A program made the position numbers and the translations under genes. A stretch of DNA of 64,000 nt from Macrotrachela quadricornifera. Taxonomy: Eukaryota > Rotifera > Eurotatoria > Philodinida > Philodinidae. Below, one piece after another: positions 46,301 through 55,568 of the stretch. Each line of letters begins with the position of its first letter. Position 1 is the stretch's first letter. Below the pieces are notes generated by a model that saw nothing but the letters and a program-made list of their open reading frames with translations, was not told where the DNA came from and did not search any database. Location: positions 317,743 through 381,742 of the forward strand of contig JAJEKB010020753.1 in assembly GCA_022393335.1 (NCBI GenBank). The letters are read 5' to 3'.

Positions 46301-49300
46301 GATCTGATAAGTTTTTGCATCTAACCTTGTATGATTTTGTAAGATCAGACGAAAATCGTACACAAAATCGGCATTCACACAATCTTTGATCAACTCAAAG
46401 TATAAGATCCGTCGAAGATTTTGCTGTCCGATAAGATCTGACTATATGATTTTAATAAATCTTATGTGAGAGTAAGGTCTTTAATGGATCTTATGATATG
46501 ACTTGATATAAGATTGCTTGAACGACGATTTTGTATACAACTTTCATCTGAGTTTCGAAGATAATAGAAGATCAGATCTTAGTATCTGATTGTTGGTTCT
46601 GGGTACCCAGGTCGAAAAATCAGACAGTGAATCTTACAAGATCTTGTGTACTGATCTTCTATGATCGTATAGGGTCATACGAAAAAACGTACGCAAAATC
46701 GCCGTTCCTGCAATCTTACATCAAGTCGTATTAAAAGATTCTTGCATGGTTCCGCTATTACGGAAAATATTTCTGTACTATTTTCATAAAAACAAGTAAG
46801 TCCTTGAAATACTATTATACGTTTTCAATAGACCTAAAGTGTATATAAAATCTTTAAAGAAAATATGGTATGACTTGATGTAAGATTGCAAGAACGACGA
46901 TTTTTTGTCAGATTCTTGCAAGATTTTGTCCAGATACTAAGATCATGCAAGGATCTTGTAGGATTGGGTGTCTGTTTTTTCCGACCTGGGTATATAAGAT
47001 CAAAGGTCAAAAAATCATACATAAGATTTTGATATCAGAAATCTGCTCGGAGATAATCTTTTAATGTGAGGTGGAAATCGTATGAAAAATCGTGGTAAAT
47101 GCAAACCTTACATCAATCCTTAAGGTCACCCTCTCCTCAAAAATCGATCTCAGTCCAGGTACGTTCAAATGGGCTGAAATTTGGAGTATATCTTGGGGCT
47201 GAAGTGAGAAGGCTGTGGTAAAATTTTCAGTTCGATACTCTGAAGTTTGCCAGAGATATAAACCAAACAAGGATAAAAAAATAGCTCATTTCATCTCCAA
47301 AAATTCTCTATGGATCTTCATTCTATATATATATTTTTTTTGTTTGAAAGAGCATGGAAAACTGCAGCGGCTAGCGGAGCCCTTTTTTAAAAATTCTTAT
47401 CTTTCAAGCGGAGAAAAAGGCTGGCAAGTTCAATCTCAAAAAAATGGCGCTCTAAATATAGAAGTGCCTTTCAATTTAATAATAAAAAAAGCCTTATTTA
47501 AAAAAGGGCTTCGCTAGCCGTTGCAGTTTTTCACGCTCTTTCAAACAAAAAAAATATATATAGAATGAAGATTCATAGAGAATTTTTGGAAATGAAATGA
47601 GCTATTTTTTTTGTTCTTGTTTGGTTTATATCTCTCGCAAACGTCAGGGTATCGAACTGAAAATTTTACCACAGCCTTCTCACTTCAGCCCCAACATATA
47701 CTCCAAATTTCAGCCCATTTGAATGTACCTGGACTGCGATCGATTTTTGAGGGGAGGGTGACCTTAACGTACGATTTTTGTAAGAATTGTACATTAGGAT
47801 TCATATAATTCCAGACATGATGATTTTTGCCAGATCTTATGACATTCGATAACATTCAAAATAGAAAACACCAGTAAACTACGAAATGATATCTATTAAC
47901 TGCTTTTGCATATAATTAGATGTGCAACTGTTTTTCACGTTTTAGACGCCATAATGAAAGTTTATTTCTCATGTGCATACATACGTGACAAAGGGTGTCC
48001 ATTAAATATTGTATGCGTAAACCCATTTTCTTCATCAAGAAAATTTTAAAGCTACATCTAATTGTTTTACGCTCAGTATTAACAAAACAAATCCCCAACA
48101 CTACAAGGGCTGTATGCTGTTCAATATATAAGCAAAATCATTTGGTTAGCTACATGACAGAGTACGACTGTTCGCAACTGAAAAAATACTCCTATAACTG
48201 AATGAAAATTTTCAAATCATTTTCAAAGTATACAAATCCTTCTTCAGATTCACTAGCTTATGATGACATATAAATTTCTTTTTTGAAACTCCATGGGACC
48301 TATGCAGAGTCAATTTTTCAGAAAGAAATTTTTGGAATCCGATCTGGCTGAAAATCTTACCATAAATATGGCTTATATTGTGTAGTTTATCCTGAAAGTT
48401 TTGGATTTTCTCATATGGTTAGAGAGATATTCACTAATGACTACCTAATTAATCCATTTTAATTAGTAGTCACTAGAAAGAGCAAACATTTTTTTATACT
48501 ACTGTGCTAAAAATAATTATTCAGAGCAATAGCTCGTTTTAAGAATTAAAGTCAAATGAGAGCATCTTATCTCCTATTTCGCCTGATCTTGCCCATATGT
48601 CTATCTCCTTCTCACGAAAAACACTTTACATGCGACACAATTTTACTTAACTAGATATTACAAGATGAGTTAATTTTCTATTCATATAGAACATTTCCAA
48701 TAATTATCACTGCATCACCGTCGATCTACCTGCCCATGGTGAAACAGTTGGATTGAACGAAGAATACTATTCCATTGACAAGTTTGTCGATGCGCTCAAA
48801 TTGGTATTGAATTTTCGAAAAATATTCTATTCCATATTGATCTTATTGTGTGAATTTTGCAGTTTTTCGACAAAAAACATCTCACTGATCCTATGTGCAT
48901 TATTGGTGCATCGATGGGTGGTGCCATTGTTTCGATGTTTGCTGTTAAATATCCAAGTTATGTAAGCATGATCTGTTTATTAGCACCTCCTGGTAAGTTT
49001 CATCAATTTCATAGTATATTGTATAGTTTATATCTAAGGATTGCGAATCTTGCGCACGAATAACTTGTACACAGATTATTTATGTACAAGATAAAAGTTA
49101 CATATTTATGGGACACAAAGCAATAAAAGGTCAAGCAGATAGGGAATCTAATCGAAATATTGATAAGGAGGCATATGAACACATCTATAAGCTCTTAGTT
49201 GAATAGAAAAATAATTTTTTAGTCATCTTTAAATTATTGTCGTATATATTAAGATACTAAGATATATGTAGATGAATAATTCATTTGTCAGGATAATTAT

Positions 49301-50222
49301 AAATCGTAATTATTAGATATAATTTTTGATGTCATCAAAACGAGTTCATTCTATAAAAGAAATGTTACGGATATAAAAATTATCATTCTTAATCGAAATA
49401 ACTCTAAGTTATACAATAATATTTATTCTTTTCAATTTCAAATCCTCATCCAAATATTATCATTTAAATTACGGTTCTAGTTCACAATATTGTTCTTTAA
49501 TATAATTGCTCTATATATTTTTGTATTTGTGTTCACTTTTGAACTATAAAAAGAGGATTTTCTATGTCGTGCGCTACTTCACATACGCAATATTCCTAGA
49601 TCCTATATCTGTGAGTTTATATAGCCAATGAACAATGTGAAACTGATCTGATACAACAATTGCGCTCAGGCGTTTATAGTGTACTCTTACCGGAAACACC
49701 TGAACAACTCTATTCAATGATCAATACACTAACAGTGAAAAAGATCAATTTGCCTCAACCATTTCTGAACGGATTCCTTCATTTAAGATTACGTTTGCTT
49801 GAAGATCATAAAAAAGGTAGGAAATATCTACTATTATGCAAAACTTATCGTAACTGCTATCGATCAATATCTGAATAGTGCTATCTTCACTTCTTGAATA
49901 TGACTATCCACATCTTGAAGAATATTATCAGAAATTACGACAAATGGATAAACCAACTTTGATACTTTGGGGTCGTCAAGATCGAGTATGTCAAACTACT
50001 CTTTTCATATAATTAATTTCTAAGTTATAATTTTCCTTTTTCTAGGTGTATACTGCTGAAGGAGCTGAATACTTTATGAACTTATTACCAAAGGCGGAAA
50101 AAAATGTTTTCGAAGATTGTGGTCATTTTATGGCTATTGACAAACCCGAAGAAACAGCAAAAAGTATCGTTACTTTCGTGAATACTCATTCTAACTGTGA
50201 TAAAACTATTAGCAATGCATAA
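43324..50222 (+). CDS. ABHD6: ABHD6-like alpha/beta hydrolase (monoacylglycerol lipase type), 8 exons
   Basis: Exons 43324-43325, 43376-43405, 43457-43625, 48690-48803, 48863-48992, 49625-49816, 49879-49985 and 50046-50222 total 921 nt, 306 aa. The protein has TIVFIHGLSSNKETWLPIVK (oxyanion block), CITVDLPAHGETVG, the nucleophile elbow CIIGASMGGAIVSMFA, the acid in LILWGRQDR and the base in FEDCGHFMAIDKPEE, so the triad is complete. Order and spacing follow ABHD6, a membrane-bound enzyme that hydrolyses monoacylglycerols. The N-terminus MQAWLIQLYYRFTTYQ is hydrophobic enough for a short anchor but shorter than in vertebrates. The only in-frame Met is built from AT at 43324-43325 plus G at 43376, a start codon split by an intron. 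Intron 3 is 5064 nt and full of repeats. The alternative is a bacterial-type hydrolase homologue. Confidence 0.87.
43800..44909. mobile_element. Inverted-repeat element in ABHD6 intron carrying an inverted minisatellite
   Basis: The left end TGACGTAAATGAATTACTAA pairs with the right end TAGTTCATTTACGTCA (ending at 44909). An internal related block, GAATTACAAAGTAATTC, lies near 44522. Between them is a minisatellite of about 11-12 bp units based on TAGACCCTA; it reads as TCTACCAGGG to the left of about 44135 and as TAGACCCTA to the right, so it is itself inverted. The assembly gap lies inside it. Confidence 0.65.
44078..44087. other. Assembly gap of 10 N flanked by a 47-bp duplication
   Basis: The 47 bases before the gap (44031-44077) are identical to the 47 bases after it (44088-44134). 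This looks like two overlapping contig ends that were not merged. Confidence 0.95.
45279..46070. repeat. GGAATTCC-rich repeat cluster in ABHD6 intron
   Basis: It starts with four to five tandem copies of a 21-bp unit (ATTAGTTCCATCAATTCCGG) at about 45279-45375. A unit of about 110 bp containing CCGCTCACCGGATCCGGTTG follows in two direct copies (about 45390-45490 and 45530-45640) and then in inverted copies (about 45760-45990). The coding frames here are only repeat translations (GTNSGID). Confidence 0.8.
46284..46993. mobile_element. Two adjacent related foldbacks in ABHD6 intron
   Basis: The first runs about 46284-46597, from AACAATCAGATACTTAGATC to its inverse near 46597. The second runs about 46608-46993, from GTACCCAGGTCGAAAAATCAG to the inverse CCGACCTGGGTA. 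Both share AAGATTGC..GAACGACGATTTT-type inner blocks, so they belong to one family. Confidence 0.6.
47124..47763. mobile_element. TTAA-flanked foldback element, 640 bp, in ABHD6 intron
   Basis: The ends GGTCACCCTCTCCTC and GAGGGGAGGGTGACC are inverted with one mismatch, and the arms extend for about 270 bp (blocks include GAAGGCTGTGGTAAAATTTTC and its inverse). TTAA lies on both sides (47120-47123 and 47764-47767). The loop is non-coding. Confidence 0.85.
48993..49624 (+). other. Second enlarged ABHD6 intron (632 nt)
   Basis: It joins APPG to ANEQ in frame. AT-rich; nothing recognised inside. Confidence 0.45.
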
Positions 50223-50490
50223 AATTGACTACATTTTGCGTTGTAAGTATGTCACTTTCGTTTTCGTCGTTATTATAATGTTCATCTAATCAATAAATGA
50301 TACTATATCCATATCCAAAATTTGACTATTCGTATTTGTTATCATTAGATATGGTAATTCAATGATTTGTCAAAGGATCCGGTTTATGCGTGATAGTTTG
50401 TTTAACAAAAAACTAATTTCTCTGTTACAATAGAAAAAGAGCTGGAAATTTCGTTCTAAAAGTTAACCAATAATTCGTATCAAACACAGA

Positions 50491-50862
50491 ATGGCCCAAA
50501 AGTCATTTTACCGATAAAAAAATCGAGTATCGTCTTTATGTCTTGACGAAGAGGTCTAATTTTTTGTATCATGGATAGAGGCATATTCGTGCTTTATATT
50601 CATAAGGAAAATGTTAGAAAGGAGCCTTGTTAAGTTGAATTACTGACGTCAAAGAGAAGAAGTTGACTTTTTATAGACCACTAAATACACGCTTATATCT
50701 AGAGGTTTTTCGACTTAACTTAACAAGCTTACTTTCTAACATTCTCCTTAAGGATATAATGCATGAATATGTCTCTATCACTGTTAAAAAGGTCAGTCCG
50801 CTTCGTCGATTCATAGAGGCAATATTCGATTTTTTTTATCGGTAAAGTCACTTTCGGACCAT
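50491..50862. mobile_element. Foldback element, arms about 150 bp
   Basis: The left end ATGGCCCAAAAGTCATTTTA pairs with the right end TAAAGTCACTTTCGGACCAT. Pairing continues inward through ACCGATAAAAAAATCGA and AACATTCTCCTTA-type blocks to about 50645 and 50706. It lies between the ABHD6-like gene and the ankyrin-ART gene. No transposase; Tc1/mariner-like ends are possible but unproven. Confidence 0.75.
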
Positions 50863-51132
50863 CTTGTTGTGCTATAAATTAAAACTCAACTTATGTTTTG
50901 TTCTTCACAATATTAATAAGTTGCATATAATAGTAAATGGTAGAATTAAAGGGACATAAAAAAACAAAATCTCTTCTCAAACGGCAGAGAAGATTTTTCT
51001 AGAAGTTTAAAGAATGTCAGCAAAAGCATGCTGACTATATCAGATGCATTATCACGTTCCTTATGAAGATGTTCATTTTGAAAAACAAAGAATCTTACTT
51101 GATCTTTATTTTCAGATATATTTTGTAAAAAA

Positions 51133-52503
51133 ATGGGTCATCTATTGAGCGCTCCCACTAGTGGTCAACTCCCTCCAAGTCCATTCCAGCTCATGTGGGA
51201 TGCAAAGCGTAAACGAGCAATGTCGCCCAAATATACTATAGGTCAAGCATCAGACTTTTATTTTTTTTGTCGTAATGGCGAAATAGATAAAGTACGTGAA
51301 GTACTCGATGCCGAAAATGCATCGTCAATCGAACAATTGAATGAACTGCAACCAAACGGTAGTACAGCATTACACGCTGCCACACATTACGAACATCGAG
51401 ATATTGTTAAACTTTTACTTAGTCGAAATTGTCCACGAACAGAACTAAATCGTTTTGGTCAGACTGCTTATGAAGAGGCGCGAAGTCCTGAAATGAAACA
51501 ATTATTTGAACGAGCAGATTCTGCGAGTCGTTTTCATGAGTTAGATGCGGCTCATGCAATCGCTATTTACTTGCCAGAAGAAAGTGATAGAACTTCAGTA
51601 GTAAATGGTACACAACATTTTGTAGAAATTTTTAAAACAGAAGAAGAAATTTTTCAACATGCACTCAATCGACAAACAACAGCGATGTGGCTCAAATTTT
51701 ACAATTGGTTTGTGCATACATTTCGTGTATTTATTGAAAATGAAAATTTTCATGTTGATCAATTCGATTTGATGAACCACGGCGATTTTCAACAGTTTCT
51801 CAAATCCAATCTATCTGATCCAGTTCGATATCAGCTCACAATCAGATCAGTCAATGAAGCCCAACGACTCAAGTCAATTGAACCATTAATCATGTTGTAT
51901 ACTAGCGAAGACGCCGGTTTCTACCGTCCATTCAATCAGCAATTGACTCGTTTGACAAGCGATGGTGCAAGAAGTCCTCACTTATGTGACCGATTCATCC
52001 TCGAATTTTATATTCGCCATCATGAACTCAAACAACGTGCATTTATAGGCACCGTCTATCGTGGTGGTACGTTGCCTGCGACCGATTTAACTGTATATAA
52101 ACGTGCTTTGTCTAGTGAGCAGCCAGGTGTTCTCGGTCTCAAAGCATTCACGTCAACATCAACAGATCCACTTGTTGCCCTTAGATTTGCGAAGAAAAGA
52201 CCACCAAATGCTGATGAGAAAACTGTTTTATTTGTTTTTGAGATAGAGAAGGCAACACCAACTATTTTTGGCATCGAGGATGTTTCTGAATTTCTTCAAG
52301 AACATGAAGTACTCATTCTACCAGGTAATTTATTCATTGTGACAAAAATTCAAGAAGATCGAGGTCTTGATGTTACTACAATTTATCTTCGCCATTGGCA
52401 TGTACCAATTTCCTTTTGGGCCAAAATTAAGCAAACGTGGCATGGTGGAAGAAGGAACATTATCGGAGATACAACACATGCGGTCAATACGAAAATTAAC
52501 TAG
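51133..52503 (+). CDS. Ankyrin-repeat mono-ADP-ribosyltransferase (R-S-E class), intronless
   Basis: This 456-aa protein joins ankyrin repeats to an arginine-specific-type ADP-ribosyltransferase domain. The ankyrin part spans about 35-125 (NGSTALHAATHYEHRDIVKL, then TELNRFGQTAYEEAR). The ART domain covers about 150-425 and shows the three hallmark sites: Arg310 (GTVYRGG), Ser-Thr-Ser at 341-343 (KAFTSTSTDP) and Glu390-x-Glu392 (LQEHEVLILPG), followed by the typical FIVTKIQ strand. All catalytic positions are present, so NAD-dependent transfer, probably to arginine, is expected. There is no signal peptide; action inside the cell is inferred. The acceptor-like TTTTCAG at 51109-51115 is 17 nt before the ATG. 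ART proteins with repeat domains are expanded in bdelloids; the target is unknown. Confidence 0.9.
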   Translation: MGHLLSAPTSGQLPPSPFQLMWDAKRKRAMSPKYTIGQASDFYFFCRNGEIDKVREVLDAENASSIEQLNELQPNGSTALHAATHYEHRDIVKLLLSRNCPRTELNRFGQTAYEEARSPEMKQLFERADSASRFHELDAAHAIAIYLPEESDRTSVVNGTQHFVEIFKTEEEIFQHALNRQTTAMWLKFYNWFVHTFRVFIENENFHVDQFDLMNHGDFQQFLKSNLSDPVRYQLTIRSVNEAQRLKSIEPLIMLYTSEDAGFYRPFNQQLTRLTSDGARSPHLCDRFILEFYIRHHELKQRAFIGTVYRGGTLPATDLTVYKRALSSEQPGVLGLKAFTSTSTDPLVALRFAKKRPPNADEKTVLFVFEIEKATPTIFGIEDVSEFLQEHEVLILPGNLFIVTKIQEDRGLDVTTIYLRHWHVPISFWAKIKQTWHGGRRNIIGDTTHAVNTKIN

Positions 52504-52971
52504 AGAATATATTTCCCATGTCTTTGTACTTTTTGTAAATAAAGAAACTATTATAAAATTTATCAACTTCTTATATATTCTTTTTTGATTACTAGACACT
52601 GATGAACGATAACGACAAAATAATCAGAGAAAGTTCGAAACTAGAGACTAAAAATTCGAAAAGATTGATTTTCAGATTAAAACTTATCATCACAATGCTA
52701 ATCCGCTATTCATAATCACTTCTCAAATAGTTCCGAGAATTTCCAATTCAATTATGCACAGCAGGAAATTGTCAAGAATAAATCAACATTTCTCTTACCG
52801 TTATTAATGCATTGTTTTCTGATGGAAAAAAAATGACATTGTGAAGTTTATTACTAAGAAAACTCGATTAATACATATCAACATATATTTAAAAACTAAT
52901 ATAGATCCATCATTTAATTACGTACATGATTCATCATATAAAATCAGTTATTTAGAGAAAGGAGCATCTAA
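52504..52971. other. Intergenic stretch
   Basis: No feature supported beyond the probable 3' end of the ART gene. Confidence 0.4.
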
Positions 52972-53277
52972 CGTTCGTTACTGTTTTCGTTTTCTAATTT
53001 TAAATAGAAAATTCTATTTATTTACGTTGTGCTCGAGAAAAATGCGATTTTGTCTAAGGACTCGGCGTTTTTTTCATCAGTCGAGATAATTAAAAACAAA
53101 AAAAAGTGAGAAGCGTTAGGCCCACTTTTCTTCAATCAAGTCGAGATGCCATCTAGTAATTATCTTGACTAATGAAAAAGGAAACAAAGTCCTCACACAA
53201 AGTTGGATTTTTCTCAGACACAATGTAAACAAATAGAATTTTCTATTTAAAATTGGAAAACGAATAGTAACGATTCG
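52972..53277. mobile_element. Foldback element, about 306 bp
   Basis: The left arm (52972-53091) and right arm (53155-53277) are inverted copies. They share AATTTTAAATAGAAAATTCTA and CGAGATAATTA or its near complement. About 63 nt separate them. No coding sequence. Confidence 0.75.
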
Positions 53278-53949
53278 ATCTCGATATTTTCATCTTATGT
53301 TTCAACAAATATTTTGTAATTTTTCATTCTTAAGATCATCGAGACAGAAAATAACCATTTTTATACGTATTTCTAGAATGAAAGAAATATGGTACTAGAG
53401 TTTCACTCGACTATGAAATGCGATGCGAAGTCGAGAATCTCGATTATCGTGATCGTTTTCTTGAGTTAGTAAGAACCAAGAAAATTTCTCGAAAAAATGC
53501 TTAAAGTTAACTGATTTTAGTTATTTCTATCTGTTAGTGTAGCAGAAGTAGTTGCATTTCAATCAATTAAATTGTCGAAGCTTTAAAAAAAGCGAAGGAC
53601 AGATATAATTATCAGAAAAATAAAAAACAAAATATGCTAACCCTTTACCCTCGAATGGCTCGTTTTTAGACACGTTCGTACAAACTATATTCATCCTTGA
53701 ATATCGTGACGAAGGCATGAAGCAAAATATTTATTTTTTCATGAATAGATAATTTAAAATATTCTCTACACAATTCTTGATAAAATGTTCATAAATGGTT
53801 TGTTATTTCGAAACAAATCAATTAATAGATAAATTGATTTAAAAAAAAAAACTTGTTAGATTTTATTTTTGACGATAAAATAATAAAGCAAACATAGACA
53901 AATAAAGAAACTAAATTAGAAATGAAAAAAGAATCTATATTAAATAAAA
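53278..53949. other. Intergenic stretch
   Basis: Nothing supported. Confidence 0.4.
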
Positions 53950-55568
53950 TTACTGTTCACCACCAGCATCATCTTCAATATTTGTTTGTTCTTCTTCACG
54001 TTCATCAAAGGCTTCATCTAAATAAATAAATTTATTATTTTATATTAAATAATAATAAAACTAACCATTTTGTAAGGCACTAATATTAGTTTCTTCACCT
54101 TCATTTGTATTATTTTCCATAGTAACATTTAATTCACCATGATCAGATCCTGGTCGTTCAATATTTTGTTCTGAACTTAGTGCAATATCACCTGTTGATG
54201 TTCCCATATCAACTCCACCTTCAATTGCCTTTTAATATTCAAATTTAAAAAAAAATGTTTTTTTTTTGTTTTCTATATAATTTGATTTACTTGTCTAAGT
54301 GTTTCTGCTAATTTTTCATAATCATCACTTCGTTGATTAACAACATCTCGAATAATTGAATCAAGAATAGTTCTACCAAGTATTAATTGATTAACTTGTG
54401 TCATTGTCTTATTCATTAACCAAGGCATAAATGATGTTTCAATTTCTACAACAAAATAAAATAAAATATTTTTTTTTTGTAAATAAATAAAATGAAACCA
54501 TGTTCAACAGGATCATAAAAGTATCCATTTTCTCTAAGATTATTAAATACACTTGGAACAAGATCTTGTAAATAAGCTTTAGCAAAAGCTCTAGCTGCAA
54601 TTTTTTGTGCAACATCTTGTTCTAATTGAAGTGATTCTTGTGCTTGTTTCATTCGACGATCTTTTTCAGCTCTTAAACGTCTTTCTTGTTCTTCTAATCT
54701 TTGTAATTCAATTAATTCAGCATTACGTAATTCTTCATATTCACGTTGTTGTTCACGAATTTCAGCTAATTCTTCTTCTTCAGCAACTTCAATTAAAGCT
54801 TGTTCAATTGTTTTACCAGCTAATGTTTCAACAATTGGTTTTACTTCAAGATCAAAATCAAATAACTAAAAAATTAATTTAATTTAATTTAATTTTAGAA
54901 ATAAATAAATAAATAAAAATTTACATCGCCTGTTTCAATTTGTGTTGCAATATCTTTTCCAGTTGATTGTGGAATAAATAATGGTGATGGTGGTCGATCA
55001 AGAAAAGCATCTGTTTGAACATCAACATCAGCTTCTTCAATTCGATCACTATAAAAAAAAATTTTAAATTTAAAAAAAAATCTCAATATTAAATAACCTG
55101 AGTTCTTCAAGATAAAGTTCTGTTTGTACATCAACATTTTTTCGATCATGTACAGGATCAGGTGTTCTTGTACGAATTTGTTCTCGAGCTTTACGTCTTG
55201 CTAAAGCACGTCGTTTAGCTTCTTGTTGACGTTGAACTTCAATTGGATCTGGTTGAGCATGCTATTTAATATATAGAATAATACTTTTTTTTGTAGAATT
55301 AAAATAACTTACTGCAGGAAGTGTATGGAGAGCATATGTATTACCACGTATAACACGACGATCATACATTATATTTCCATACGTACTGCTTTCATCTCTT
55401 TATATGAAATAGTAATTAATGAAAGAATTAATATTAATATTAAACTTACGATGGATTAATAGGTGCTTGTCGAAATTTTTGTCGTTGTCCTTGTTGTTGT
55501 TGAATTGCTTTAGGTTGACTTGAAAATGTATACGTTGAATTAGGCGGTTTAACAAGTGTTGCAGCCAT
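53950..55568 (-). CDS. RSPH3: Radial spoke head protein 3, 8 exons
   Basis: RSPH3 is the dimeric stalk protein of axonemal radial spokes, with an anchoring helix for spoke or kinase regulatory subunits. Minus-strand exons (55450-55568, 55313-55397, 55098-55261, 54925-55048, 54499-54865, 54291-54445, 54066-54228, 53950-54017) total 1245 nt, 414 aa. Nearly invariant blocks are YGNIMYDRRVIRGNTYALHT, KNVDVQTELYLEEL, VQTDAFLDRPPSPLFIP, GKDIATQIETGD and LFDFDLEVKPIVETLAGKTI. A long Glu/Arg coiled coil (EEEELAEIREQQREYEELRN) follows, then IAARAFAKAYLQDLVPSVF. The C-terminal tail is acidic and shorter than in mammals. Its presence fits a ciliated animal. Confidence 0.97.

Noticed and set aside
47215..47808. 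Open frames at 47215 (+) and 47611 (+)
   Set aside because: They lie in the arms of the TTAA-flanked foldback, and the second is largely the reverse-complement copy of the first arm.
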